Shown one piece after another: positions 1-9,089 of a DNA stretch of 64,000 nucleotides (position 1 is the first letter of the stretch; each line of letters opens with the position of its first letter). Under the pieces are notes generated by a model, which had not been told where the DNA came from, did no database searches, and was given only the letters and a program-made list of their open reading frames with translations. A program made the position numbers and the translations under genes. This stretch comes from Kordiimonadaceae bacterium (GTDB lineage Bacteria > Pseudomonadota > Alphaproteobacteria > Sphingomonadales > Emcibacteraceae), in contig JABJKT010000017.1 of NCBI GenBank assembly GCA_018660225.1, positions 1-64,000 on the forward strand. The letters are read 5' to 3'.

Positions 1-1
1 A

Positions 2-1135
2 GGCAATAAAATTATTGCCATTGGCCGGCAAGAAGACATTCAGCAAAATCATCCTGTCCCGCTTGAGAATTTAAAAATTATTGATCTTTCGGGGTTCACG
101 GTTCTGCCGGGGCTAATAGATGCCCACAGTCATATTTTGCTGCACCCTTATAATGAAGTGAGCTGGAATGATCAGGTGCTTAAAGAAAGTCGTGCGGAAC
201 GCTCGGCGCGGGCCGTGATGCATTTAAAGGCGACACTGGACGCGGGCTTCACGTCGCTCCGTGATCTGGGAAGTGAAGGGGCCGGTTATGCCGATGTCGG
301 TATTAAGAGGACTTTGCAAAAGGGCGCTATTGTTGGCCCGCGGCTGATTGTTGCTGGACGGGCGATTGTCGCGACGGGAAGTTACGGACCGAAAGGCTTT
401 GATCTGTCCCATGACCTTACCCTTGGCGCGGAGCCGGCCGACGGTAATGATTTGATCAGGGTAACTCGCGATCAGATTGGCAAGGGCGCTGATCTGGTTA
501 AAATATACGCCGATTACCGCTGGGGCCCAAAGGGGGAAGCCCGGCCAACTTTTAGTCAGGAAGAAATTCAATTGATTGTGGATACCGCCGCGAGTAGTGG
601 TCGCCGGGTCGTGGCCCATTCGGCCACTAATGAGGGGATGCGGCGTGCGATACTGGCCGGGGTTCAGTCGATAGAGCATGGCGACGGCGGAACGCTCGAC
701 ACTTTCAAGCTAATGAAAGAAAGCGGCGTGATTTACTGCCCGACCGTGACGGTGACCGAAGCGATCGCAGAATATGGCGGCTGGCGTAAGGGCGTGGACG
801 CGGACACAAACGGCGTTAAAAACAAACATGCCGCCATGACGTCAGCGATGGAAGCGGGGGTTACGATCTGTAACGGCAGTGATGTGGGGCCCTATACCCA
901 CGGCACTAACCTACGGGAATTAAAGCTGATGAATGAATACGGCCTTAGCCGGGAAAAAACATTGCAAGCAGCAACAATGGTCGGGGCCGAGCTGATGAAT
1001 ATGAAAGATAACTTAGGTCAGGTTAAAGTCGGCTATCTCGCCGATTTGATTGCTGTCGACGGTAACCCGCTTGTTGATCTGGATGTGTTGAGTGATCCAA
1101 AAATGGTGATGTTGGATGGTGTGGTTTATAAATAA
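2..1135 (+). CDS. Amidohydrolase family protein (imidazolonepropionase/prolidase-like), 5' truncated
   Basis: The open frame runs in from the left edge, so the N-terminus is missing; 377 codons are visible. Near the start the segment VLPGLIDAHSHI carries the HxH metal motif of the amidohydrolase superfamily. Further on are a lysine in LVKIYADY, a histidine in VVAHSATNEG, a histidine in SIEHGDG and an aspartate in NGSDVG, which together give the usual binuclear-metal ligand set. The C-terminal segment (GYLADLIAVDGNP) is the small beta-sandwich typical of these enzymes. By family it hydrolyses a cyclic amide or a dipeptide; the substrate cannot be read from sequence. It sits tail to tail with another amidohydrolase (stop codons adjacent), within a group of scavenging enzymes. 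An ATG at 137 lies inside the catalytic domain and is not the true start. Confidence 0.85.
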   Translation, partial: GNKIIAIGRQEDIQQNHPVPLENLKIIDLSGFTVLPGLIDAHSHILLHPYNEVSWNDQVLKESRAERSARAVMHLKATLDAGFTSLRDLGSEGAGYADVGIKRTLQKGAIVGPRLIVAGRAIVATGSYGPKGFDLSHDLTLGAEPADGNDLIRVTRDQIGKGADLVKIYADYRWGPKGEARPTFSQEEIQLIVDTAASSGRRVVAHSATNEGMRRAILAGVQSIEHGDGGTLDTFKLMKESGVIYCPTVTVTEAIAEYGGWRKGVDADTNGVKNKHAAMTSAMEAGVTICNGSDVGPYTHGTNLRELKLMNEYGLSREKTLQAATMVGAELMNMKDNLGQVKVGYLADLIAVDGNPLVDLDVLSDPKMVMLDGVVYK

Positions 1136-2869
1136 TCACTTTTCATAGACAACTTTTCCGCCGACGATGGTCATCAGGACGCCGATGTTTCTGATGTCTT
1201 CGGCGGGGGTGGTCATATAGTCTTTTGATAAGACAACTAAATCGGCGAGCTTGCCAATTTCGATTGAGCCTTTGATATTTTCTTCAAAACTTAAGTAAGC
1301 GCCGTTTATGGTGGCGGCCTTTAGGGCGTCTATTCGTGATATTTTCTGATTTGGCGAGCTTACTGCGCCGGTGGTCGCATCAAGTCTGGTGACGGCGGCA
1401 CCTATTGAGTGGAGCATATTATAAGGGACGTTGTCCGTGCCAATAGAAAAGCGGATGTCGTTATCAACAAATGTTTTTAAGGGCACATATTGGTCAGCCA
1501 ACTCTGGCGTTAGATCTTTTGTGCGGCCAATGCCGTTTAGCCAGACCATGGAGCCGGGCAGCATGGTCGGGATCAGGCCCAACTTTTTGATGTTGGTGAT
1601 ATTTTCTGCGCTGACGAAGCTGAGATGTTCTATGACGAAGCGCTTATCCTTGATGGGAGCGATTTTATTTGCGAGCTCGAAGGCCTTTACATGCTGATCA
1701 AGGCTTGGGCCGGAATAGGTGATGGCATTAACGCGAAGATCATTTGCTGCTGCGGCAATGACAAGATCATTAAGCGATCCGCGCGCGGGCGGCAGGGCGC
1801 CATCAACGCTTTGTCCGCCCCATCCGCTATAGTCGCTCTGCGCCCTGCGGATATAATCCTGCGGTGTGCCGCCAACTTCCGCGTATATGCCGCTATATTT
1901 TAAAAAGTCGTCTCCGGAACCTTTGGCGCCCGCGGTCTGGGTCCAGCTTTTTAATAGATCATCCATGGTGCCCTTATCCCAGGTCGGGCTGATCACAACA
2001 TGGCTTCTGACGGTTAGCTCGTTATTTTCATGGAGCTGCTGATAGGCGAGAATTACTTCAGGCGCAAGACCGTGCCCTTCATAGACACTCGTTGTGCCCT
2101 GCACATTATAATTTTTCATTGAGAGCTTAAGGGCGCTCACTCTGTCATTATGGCTGAAGCGCGGCACGACTTTCATAAGGCTATGTTCCAGTGAAGCAAT
2201 GGGGCCATTTTCTTCAAATATACCGTTAGGTTCACCGTTTTCATCTTTTGCAATTGTCATGCCGGGATGGGGAGCGGCTGTATCCTTTGTGATGCCCGCG
2301 AGCTTTAACGCCGCACTATTTGCAATAGATATTATTGGCTCGATCCCGGTCCAGTAATACCACGGGCCTTTTATATATACCGGGTTATTCGGCGCAACTT
2401 TATCAATGTCGTGACGGGTGGGAAAGCGGCCCTCATTGAGAAAGTCCTCCCGAACACCGTAGTAAGGATAATCACCCATTGGCATGGTAATGATCCATTC
2501 GCCGGGCTTTTTGCGCTTTACATCTGCTTCGATGATTTTCAGTATGTCTTTTATGGAGCGGGCACCGTCCAGTGAGGTCGGGATAAATTTAAGACCTTCG
2601 CGGTCCATATGAGCATGGCCGTCGATAAAACCGGGCACAACTGTTTTACCCTCAAGGTCGATAATGGTTGTATCAGTGGTGGCTAGGGCACGAATGTCGC
2701 GGTTAGTGCCAACGGCGACAAATCGGCCATCGTCAATAGCAACGGCCTGCGCTACTGAAAAATTATTATCAACGGTAAGAATTTTCCCGTTAATTAAAAT
2801 GGTATTGGCATAGGCAGGATTAAAGAGGTTAAGTCCAATAATTACCAAGACGACTTTGGATATTTTCAT
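1136..2869 (-). CDS. Exported amidohydrolase, YtcJ-like (amidohydrolase 3 family)
   Basis: A 577-residue protein. The first ~21 residues (MKISKVVLVIIGLNLFNPAYA) form a Sec signal peptide ending in AYA, so the enzyme is probably periplasmic. VVPGFIDGHAHMD gives the HxH motif, FVIEHLSFV a later metal-ligand histidine, and FSIGTDNVPY the catalytic aspartate region. Length and layout match the YtcJ/N-substituted formamide deformylase-like group; the substrate is unknown. The C-terminus GKLADLVVLSKDYM is the usual amidohydrolase closing strand. It converges with the preceding amidohydrolase with no gap and diverges from the FAD oxidase at 2996. The family is certain; the specific reaction is not. 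Confidence 0.85.
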   Translation of the reverse strand: MKISKVVLVIIGLNLFNPAYANTILINGKILTVDNNFSVAQAVAIDDGRFVAVGTNRDIRALATTDTTIIDLEGKTVVPGFIDGHAHMDREGLKFIPTSLDGARSIKDILKIIEADVKRKKPGEWIITMPMGDYPYYGVREDFLNEGRFPTRHDIDKVAPNNPVYIKGPWYYWTGIEPIISIANSAALKLAGITKDTAAPHPGMTIAKDENGEPNGIFEENGPIASLEHSLMKVVPRFSHNDRVSALKLSMKNYNVQGTTSVYEGHGLAPEVILAYQQLHENNELTVRSHVVISPTWDKGTMDDLLKSWTQTAGAKGSGDDFLKYSGIYAEVGGTPQDYIRRAQSDYSGWGGQSVDGALPPARGSLNDLVIAAAANDLRVNAITYSGPSLDQHVKAFELANKIAPIKDKRFVIEHLSFVSAENITNIKKLGLIPTMLPGSMVWLNGIGRTKDLTPELADQYVPLKTFVDNDIRFSIGTDNVPYNMLHSIGAAVTRLDATTGAVSSPNQKISRIDALKAATINGAYLSFEENIKGSIEIGKLADLVVLSKDYMTTPAEDIRNIGVLMTIVGGKVVYEK

Positions 2870-2995
2870 TGTAATCTCTCGTATAATATTTTTAGATATT
2901 ATTATTTTTACTTGGATCCAAATATAATATATTTTTGCAAAATTGACAGTAGATAATAAGCCAAGCGGGGCTTTTAGGGAGTATTAAGAGGAATA

Positions 2996-4309
2996 ATGGC
3001 AAAACCATACGCGCGTGCAGGCGAAAAAGGCGAATATATAGACAGCTATTATTCCCGCACCCTAAATGAAGACAAAATTTTTCCAGAACTATGCGAACAA
3101 ATAACGACGCCGGTTTGTGTCATTGGCGGTGGTATGGCCGGTGTGGCCACGGCCCATAGCCTGGTGGAAAAAGGGCTAAAGCCCGTGCTTATTGAAGCCA
3201 ACCGTATTGGTTGGGGTGCGACGGGAAGAAACGGCGGCTTTGTCAGTTCTGGATATTCAAAGGGCGCGCGTGATATCGTTAAACAGGTTGGTGAAAGTCA
3301 TGCAAGAGAACTTTATAAGCTGACCAATGATGCCTTGGGTACCGTCAATCGACGCATTGGTGACCGGCAAGATTTAAAAGAAAATATTTCAGGGCATTTT
3401 GAGGTTTCATGGTTTAATGAGCCGGGCGTTGTTGAAAAAAATGTTGACTTTATCAATGACCTTATGGGCGTGAATTATCAGTTCTGGCCAAAAGACAAGT
3501 TTCGCGACTATTTTCACTCAGATCATTATCATGATGCTTATTTAAAGCCTGATGCGTTACAGCTTCATTCATTAAATTATACCTGTCATTCTGCCCGTGA
3601 AGCGGAAAAGGGCGGGGCGCGGGTCTTTGAAAAATCACCCGTTACCGAAATCACCAAGACACCAAATGGTTGGAAAGTGACCACTGAAAAAGGCTCAATA
3701 CTTGCCGATCAGATTGTCATGTGTTGCAGCGCTTATATCGGCGGGCTTAATTTTAAGTTATCTAATGCGACTTTACCGGTCGCCACATATGTGATGCTAA
3801 CCGAACCACTCGGCGATCGACTGAAGGATGCGATAGAGGGCAAATGGGGCGTGAGCGATAACCGCGTTTCATCCAATTATTATAGAACCTTTGATGATAC
3901 GAGCCTTTTTTGGGGCGGGCGGGTCAGTATGTTTAATCCGACGGGCCGGAAGCTTGAGCAGATAATGATGAAAGATTTGTTGCTGGTCTATCCGCAGCTT
4001 AAAGGCATTAAGGCCGATGTGGCCTGGGGGGGCTATATGGGATATCCGGTTCATAAAATGCCGCAAATTGGCGAGCTTGAGCCTGGCTTTTGGTATGCGC
4101 AGGGCTTTGGCGGTTCTGGCATGACAGCGACGGTGGCCGGCGGCGAAGTTGTCTCAGACGCTATAGTGAACGGCGATGAGCGCTATAAACTGTTTGAGCC
4201 ATTCGGCCTTGATTATGCAGGTAAGCCGTTTGGCCCTATCGTGGCGCAAACGGCTTACTGGCTCTTTCAGTTGCAGGACGCCTATAAAGAATGGCGCCTT
4301 AATAGGTAA
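2996..4309 (+). CDS. FAD-dependent amine/amino-acid oxidoreductase (DadA/PuuB/OrdL-like)
   Basis: A 437-residue protein of the DAO fold. Around residues 43-55 GGGMAGVATAHSL is the Rossmann dinucleotide-binding motif, and GWGATGRNGGF is the flavin-contact motif typical of gamma-glutamylputrescine oxidase (PuuB/OrdL) relatives. The late segment QGFGGSGMTATVAGG is the second FAD-binding signature. The start is set by AGAGGAAT just upstream of the ATG. Such enzymes oxidise primary or secondary amines or amino acids in the cytoplasm. The neighbours (peptidase, amidohydrolases, D-acylamino-acid deacylase) suggest an amino-acid or polyamine substrate, but that is inference from context. Confidence 0.85.
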   Translation: MAKPYARAGEKGEYIDSYYSRTLNEDKIFPELCEQITTPVCVIGGGMAGVATAHSLVEKGLKPVLIEANRIGWGATGRNGGFVSSGYSKGARDIVKQVGESHARELYKLTNDALGTVNRRIGDRQDLKENISGHFEVSWFNEPGVVEKNVDFINDLMGVNYQFWPKDKFRDYFHSDHYHDAYLKPDALQLHSLNYTCHSAREAEKGGARVFEKSPVTEITKTPNGWKVTTEKGSILADQIVMCCSAYIGGLNFKLSNATLPVATYVMLTEPLGDRLKDAIEGKWGVSDNRVSSNYYRTFDDTSLFWGGRVSMFNPTGRKLEQIMMKDLLLVYPQLKGIKADVAWGGYMGYPVHKMPQIGELEPGFWYAQGFGGSGMTATVAGGEVVSDAIVNGDERYKLFEPFGLDYAGKPFGPIVAQTAYWLFQLQDAYKEWRLNR

Positions 4310-5425
4310 TCACCTTGATACGAATTTATAAGACGCTTTTTCCATTTCTTTGATATTCTTAAAAGGTCTTTCCGGAGAAAGATATTCGGCGAGGAAGTTA
4401 TAAATCCCGTAACGGGCTTCCCGGGCGACTTTATGATCCATTCGGGCAAAGTAGTGTCCGCCGGGGACATCTTCATATTCCTTATAGATAAAATCTTTAT
4501 CATCGGCTTTTAGAGATTTCACAAGATGGCGAATCTCAAGAATATTAACGTCATCATCATTGGTATTTCCGTAAACCATTAGCGGGGTTTCCAGCTTATG
4601 AGTATTCCAGGCCGGGGAGCGCTCAAGATAGGTTTCATGATTTTCAAAGGCCGACTCGCCAATATGATATTCGGTTTCATAAAGCTCTCTATAGCCCTGA
4701 GTTTTATATCCCATGCGGGCTACAAGATCACTAACCGGCACATCGGCAAAGCCAACTTTATAGGCATCCGGATATTCAAATAAATTCATCAGCGTTATAA
4801 GCCCGCCGTGACTGTGGCCGACAATACCGACGCGGTCCTTGTCAACAACGGCATAATTTTCCACCATATAGTCACGGGCAGCTTTGGTGTCGGCTATTTC
4901 TTTGCCGCCGTAATCAATAGTTTCATAAAAGCGTCTTCCGTAGCCAGTGCTACCCCGGTAGTCGGGAGCGATAATGATATATTGCTGGGCAATCAGTTCA
5001 CGATAAAGCTGGCCGTTTTCCACATTAAAGTTTGAATGTACCCCCTGATGCGGATGGACAAGAAGTGGATATTCCTTATCCGGATCAAGGTCTTTTGGAA
5101 AGAGTACATAAGCATAAATGGTAAGCGGGTTGGTCAGAGCGAGCGGGTTTTTCTCGCCGTCGCCGGAAAATTCATGATCCTTTCCAACCGGTGGACCGCT
5201 GATGCGAACTTTTTCAATATGGGCAACATCACCGATAATATTATGCATCATAATATCTGAAAGGCCCTTATTTATTGACGAAAATGAATGACGAAGGTTA
5301 CTGATCTGGTCTTTAAGATCGATGATCTGTTCTTTTAAATCATCGGCCTCATCGGCGTGGGTCACTGAAAGTGACGTCATGATGGCAAGCCCGAGTAAGG
5401 CTATTATTTTTAGTAGGTTTTTCAT
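4310..5425 (-). CDS. Exported alpha/beta hydrolase, prolyl oligopeptidase (S9) type
   Basis: About 371 residues when started at the ATG giving MKNLLKIIALLGLAIM, a clear signal peptide; the longer upstream extension has no such signal and overlaps the next gene. After the signal there is a short predicted coiled coil (DEADDLKEQIIDLKDQI), unusual for this family. The catalytic domain has the nucleophile elbow GIVGHSHGGL and a late histidine in VPGGHYFAR, as in S9 peptidases. It probably cleaves oligopeptides in the periplasm. The gene starts 1 bp after the stop of the upstream D-aminoacylase on the same strand, so the two are surely co-transcribed. The N-terminal beta-propeller of full-length S9 enzymes is absent. 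Confidence 0.8.
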   Translation of the reverse strand: MKNLLKIIALLGLAIMTSLSVTHADEADDLKEQIIDLKDQISNLRHSFSSINKGLSDIMMHNIIGDVAHIEKVRISGPPVGKDHEFSGDGEKNPLALTNPLTIYAYVLFPKDLDPDKEYPLLVHPHQGVHSNFNVENGQLYRELIAQQYIIIAPDYRGSTGYGRRFYETIDYGGKEIADTKAARDYMVENYAVVDKDRVGIVGHSHGGLITLMNLFEYPDAYKVGFADVPVSDLVARMGYKTQGYRELYETEYHIGESAFENHETYLERSPAWNTHKLETPLMVYGNTNDDDVNILEIRHLVKSLKADDKDFIYKEYEDVPGGHYFARMDHKVAREARYGIYNFLAEYLSPERPFKNIKEMEKASYKFVSR

Positions 5426-5426
5426 T

Positions 5427-7007
5427 TTAATCCCCTTTGGTTTTAAGAAGTGCACGGCCATAAATCGCACCAGACGACTTTGGCGCCGTGTCAATGACAT
5501 GGCCGTTGACGATGACATAATCAAAGCCTGTTGGCTCGGCGTATATGTCAGTCCATGTTGTGTTGGCCCTTAGATTATCCAGATCCATTACAAGAATATC
5601 AGCGCCCATACCGGCTTTAAGAAGGCCGCGGGTCTGGATATCAAAGATATTCGCCGTTTGCCCGGTCATTTTATTAATGGCAAGCTCAAGGCTCATCACC
5701 TTATCACGCACCACATATTCTTCGATCACTTTCGGGAAGGACCCGAATGAACGCGGATGGCGCATGGTCGGGCTACCGTCCGTGGAAATTGAAACATCCG
5801 GTGCAGTAATAAAGGCGTCCTGTGTTTCCTTGGTCATGATAAAGTGAGCCGTAGCAGGGCCATCATGACCATAGTCCATAATAACATCTTCCGGGTCTTT
5901 ACCGAGAATTTCAGAAATTTCTGCAACGGTTTTACCGGAATATTCACCGGAACTTACCAAAATTGCACCCGGGCCGTTGCGGCGTTTAATTCTTGCTGTG
6001 AGAAACTCTTTAAATTCTGCACGGCGATTCTCTACCGCATCGTTAAATTCAAACTCACGCATTGCCCAATCAGGATAAAGATAGCTCATGTCGCCAAAAC
6101 TGGCGAGATAAGGATATACATCAGCCGTAACTTCAATGCCTGCTTCGCGCGCTTCACGAAGTTGTCTTAAGACGGCGTTTCCTTGTTCACGGGTTTTGCC
6201 GTATACGACCTTAATATGGGAAGCGTTAACGCGGGCATATTTTCCCTGCTCAATAAGCTCAGCAATGGAGGCGTGTACTTTATCATCGTCTTCGTCTCTC
6301 ATATGGCTTGAGATCAGACCATCATAGGCGCCAACAACTTTGGCAAGACCGGCCATTTCTTCTACGCTTGCATAGCGACCCGGCACATATTCAAGTCCGG
6401 TACCAAGGCCGTAAGCCCCGGCTTCCATGGCCTGTGTCAGGAGCGCTTCCATATTGGCTTGATCTTCTGGGCTGACTGTATCTTTTTCACCGCCGCCTGA
6501 AAGTCGTCTTATGGCGCCGTGGCCAACAAGGGTTGCCACATTGGGGCCAGATTTCTGCTCATTGACTTGTTGGATAAAATCTTCGAATGAAATGTCTGAA
6601 TTATAACCGGGGTTACCACCGTCCTGACCGAGCACCACTGTGGTTATGCCCTGACGCAGGAAACTTCGTAGATGATCGTTATCTTCCTGAAGCGGGTCAC
6701 CGTGGGAATGGGCATCAATAAAACCGGGTGAGACAACTTTGCCAGCGGCATCAACTGTCTGGCTCGCGGTTACTTTTGAAGCGTCAACATCACCGACATA
6801 AGCGATTTTGTCACCGCTAACCAAAAGATCGCCGGCGTAAGAAGATGCGCCGGAGCCATCGACGATGGTGCCGCCTTTGATATATAGGTCGTAGGAAAGG
6901 CTATAGTCTGGCCCGTCCGTGGTTGTTTCAGCGGCTTGTTCGTTTGATGAACAGGCGGTGATTAACAGCAATGCTGTTAAAGCCATAAGTTGGCTTAAGA
7001 TTTTCAT
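5427..7007 (-). CDS. N-acyl-D-amino-acid deacylase family lipoprotein
   Basis: A 526-residue amidohydrolase. The N-terminus MKILSQLMALTALLLITACS is a lipoprotein signal with lipobox ITAC, so the enzyme is probably anchored in the envelope. VSPGFIDAHSHGD gives HxH; later histidines in SSHMRDEDD and NASHIKVVY and the aspartate in ISTDGSPTM complete the metal/catalytic set of D-aminoacylases. Classical D-aminoacylases carry a metal-binding cysteine in GNCG after the TTVV strand; here that segment reads GQDGGNPG, so this ligand differs. It is the first gene of a two-gene unit with the S9 hydrolase, fitting stepwise breakdown of modified peptides or peptidoglycan fragments. Confidence 0.85.
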   Translation of the reverse strand: MKILSQLMALTALLLITACSSNEQAAETTTDGPDYSLSYDLYIKGGTIVDGSGASSYAGDLLVSGDKIAYVGDVDASKVTASQTVDAAGKVVSPGFIDAHSHGDPLQEDNDHLRSFLRQGITTVVLGQDGGNPGYNSDISFEDFIQQVNEQKSGPNVATLVGHGAIRRLSGGGEKDTVSPEDQANMEALLTQAMEAGAYGLGTGLEYVPGRYASVEEMAGLAKVVGAYDGLISSHMRDEDDDKVHASIAELIEQGKYARVNASHIKVVYGKTREQGNAVLRQLREAREAGIEVTADVYPYLASFGDMSYLYPDWAMREFEFNDAVENRRAEFKEFLTARIKRRNGPGAILVSSGEYSGKTVAEISEILGKDPEDVIMDYGHDGPATAHFIMTKETQDAFITAPDVSISTDGSPTMRHPRSFGSFPKVIEEYVVRDKVMSLELAINKMTGQTANIFDIQTRGLLKAGMGADILVMDLDNLRANTTWTDIYAEPTGFDYVIVNGHVIDTAPKSSGAIYGRALLKTKGD

Positions 7008-7089
7008 AAAGACTACTCCCAGAATATTTTTCTTGTTTCTTAAAAATTATATTGCGTTACTATAATCTAAAAATCACAGGAGGGAAGGC

Positions 7090-8607
7090 TTGGAAGCATC
7101 AGATTATGGATTTATTTCCATCATTCCAATTATATTGACGCTAGGCATCGCCGTTTGGACACAAAATGTGATCATTGGACTGTTTTTAGGTGTTTTTAGC
7201 GGGGTCATTATCCTGAACGGCTTTAATCCGTTGATGACTTTAAGTTTGATGGTTTCAGATTATTTTGTGCCGCAGATGCTTTCGCCTAGTCAGGCTGGGA
7301 TACTGGTTCTGATGTGTTTTATCGGTGGCCTTGTGGCGCTGATGGAAAAATCCGGTGGCGCGGTGGCCTTTGCCACCACCATGACCCATATCATTACCAA
7401 CCGTTTTAAGGCACAAATTGCCACATGGCTCACAGGGATTATGATTTTTTTCTCTGATCTTGGCACGCCGCTGATCGTTGGGCCAATTTACCGGCCCATT
7501 ACAGACAAGCTTAAAATATCACGGGTTAAACTTGCATGGATTGTTGACACCACGGCGTCACCAGTGGCGGTGCTAATCCCGTTTATAGGCTGGGGTGTTT
7601 ATGCCATGGGGCTTATTGAGAGCGAGTTTTTGGAAATTGGCCGCGCGGAAAGTAGCTTTGATGCCTTCGTGGCGGCAATCCCGTTTCAGTTTTATTCGCT
7701 GTTTGCTATTATTATGGTGCCGCTGGTGGCTATTTCCGGTTATGAATTTGGCCCAATGGCGAGAGCCGAGCAAAAAGCGCAAGCCGGCGATGGGCTTAAG
7801 GACGATAGTGGTCTAGAGATATCCGATACTATTTCTCATCCAAACGCCAAGCCAATATTTGTCTGGCTTCCACTACTCGTTATGCTTGGAGTGCTGTTTT
7901 ATCTGCTTGCGCCGCTTGGCTTTCCCCTAAATCCGGTGCCTTCTTTGGTTTTTAGAGGGGCCTTATCAAGCGCATACTTTTTCTCATCCATGACCATGAT
8001 CGCTCTTTTGCTTATTTATGGCGTTAAAAGTTTCAAGCAAAGCATCATCATTTATTTAGGCGGCATTAGTAATATGACCAGCGTGCTGATCATATTGGTG
8101 CTGGCCTGGTCTTTAAGTTCGGTCGGTAAAAACCTTGGCACGGCGCAGTATATTATATCCCTCGCTGATGGAAGCATCGCGCCATTTTTGGTGCCGATGG
8201 TGGCGTTCCTGTTTGGCGCCGTGATGTCATTTGCTACCGGATCATCATGGGGCACTTATGCCATTATGATGCCGCTTATTATTGCCGTGGCCGATGCGCT
8301 TGGTGCACCGATGCATGTGGCCATTGGCGCCGTTCTTTCTGGCGGAATGTTTGGCGATCATTGCTCACCCATATCGGACACGACAATTTTATCGGCTTCA
8401 GGCGCAGGCTGCAGCCAGTTTGATCATGTCAGAACCCAGCTGCCTTACGAGCTGCTCAATGGTTCAATTTGCGTGGTATCCTATATTGCGGCGGGGCTCA
8501 CAGAAAACAATCTTGTCTTTATTCCGGGCATGGTGCTGCTAGGTTTCAGTCTTTATATGATGAATAAAGTGGCCGGTGTAAAAATGCCTAATACCAGCGC
8601 GCCTTAA
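7090..8607 (+). CDS. Na+/H+ antiporter, NhaC family
   Basis: A 505-residue, very hydrophobic protein with about twelve predicted membrane segments. Conserved NhaC-like stretches include FFSDLGTPLIVGPIYRP, VDTTASPVAVLIPF and, late in the protein, SWGTYAIMMPL followed by GGMFGDHCSPISDTTILS. The start is a TTG at 7090, supported by AGGAGGGA about five bases upstream; no in-frame ATG lies close by. It exchanges Na+ for protons (or a carboxylate/amine substrate in the broader family) across the inner membrane. Its position beside peptide-degrading enzymes could mean uptake of a breakdown product, but the NhaC assignment alone is the safe call. Confidence 0.85.
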   Translation: MEASDYGFISIIPIILTLGIAVWTQNVIIGLFLGVFSGVIILNGFNPLMTLSLMVSDYFVPQMLSPSQAGILVLMCFIGGLVALMEKSGGAVAFATTMTHIITNRFKAQIATWLTGIMIFFSDLGTPLIVGPIYRPITDKLKISRVKLAWIVDTTASPVAVLIPFIGWGVYAMGLIESEFLEIGRAESSFDAFVAAIPFQFYSLFAIIMVPLVAISGYEFGPMARAEQKAQAGDGLKDDSGLEISDTISHPNAKPIFVWLPLLVMLGVLFYLLAPLGFPLNPVPSLVFRGALSSAYFFSSMTMIALLLIYGVKSFKQSIIIYLGGISNMTSVLIILVLAWSLSSVGKNLGTAQYIISLADGSIAPFLVPMVAFLFGAVMSFATGSSWGTYAIMMPLIIAVADALGAPMHVAIGAVLSGGMFGDHCSPISDTTILSASGAGCSQFDHVRTQLPYELLNGSICVVSYIAAGLTENNLVFIPGMVLLGFSLYMMNKVAGVKMPNTSAP

Positions 8608-8618
8608 GGAAAATAAAT

Positions 8619-9089
8619 ATGATTATTCGTGAAGCAACATACGCTGATAGGGAGTTCATTTTTGGCTTGTCACCAACACTGATCGAAAATGCAAACCTTG
8701 CCTGGCATTCAGATGACGTAGAATTGCAGTTTCAAAATAGATACACCATGGAATCACTGGATAGTACAGAAGGCCGTCATATTACGCTGATCGTTGAAAG
8801 GGACGGTGTTCCTTTAGGGTTTATTCAGGTTGTTGAAAGTAAAGATGAAATTTCGCAGGAAACCTGCTCAAGAGTACCGCTGCTTGCGGTGTCAAAAGAA
8901 GCGCAGGGCGCTGGCGTCGGGCGCAGATTAATGGATGAAGCAGAAAGCTGGGCCAAAAAACATGGCCACCGCTTATTGCAGCTTGAGGTGTTTGCTAATA
9001 ATGAACCGGCGCGCGCCTTTTATGAAAAGAGCGGCTATCAGAATGAAACGATCATTATGGTCAAGCCGCTTAGTTCTTCTGCTGGCTAA
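8619..9089 (+). CDS. GNAT family N-acetyltransferase
   Basis: A 156-residue protein. The acetyl-CoA pyrophosphate-binding loop is GAGVGRRLMDEAE, preceded by the strand VPLLAVSKEA, and followed by LQLEVFANNEPARAFYEKSGY, the classic motif B of the GNAT fold. AAGGA lies just upstream of the ATG, 11 bp after the antiporter stop, so it is probably co-transcribed with it. The acceptor (amino acid, peptide, amine or protein N-terminus) cannot be told. Its last 20 bp overlap the convergent desaturase gene. Confidence 0.85.
   Translation: MIIREATYADREFIFGLSPTLIENANLAWHSDDVELQFQNRYTMESLDSTEGRHITLIVERDGVPLGFIQVVESKDEISQETCSRVPLLAVSKEAQGAGVGRRLMDEAESWAKKHGHRLLQLEVFANNEPARAFYEKSGYQNETIIMVKPLSSSAG

Noticed and set aside
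224-679. Open frame of 151 codons on the minus strand inside the first amidohydrolase
   Set aside because: It lies wholly opposite a gene with all catalytic motifs and has no recognisable domain or ribosome site; it is an antisense shadow.
2955-2976. Hairpin AAGCC-AAGCGG-GGCTT before the FAD oxidase as terminator
   Set aside because: The stem is only five pairs and lies between divergent genes, where no transcript needs to end.
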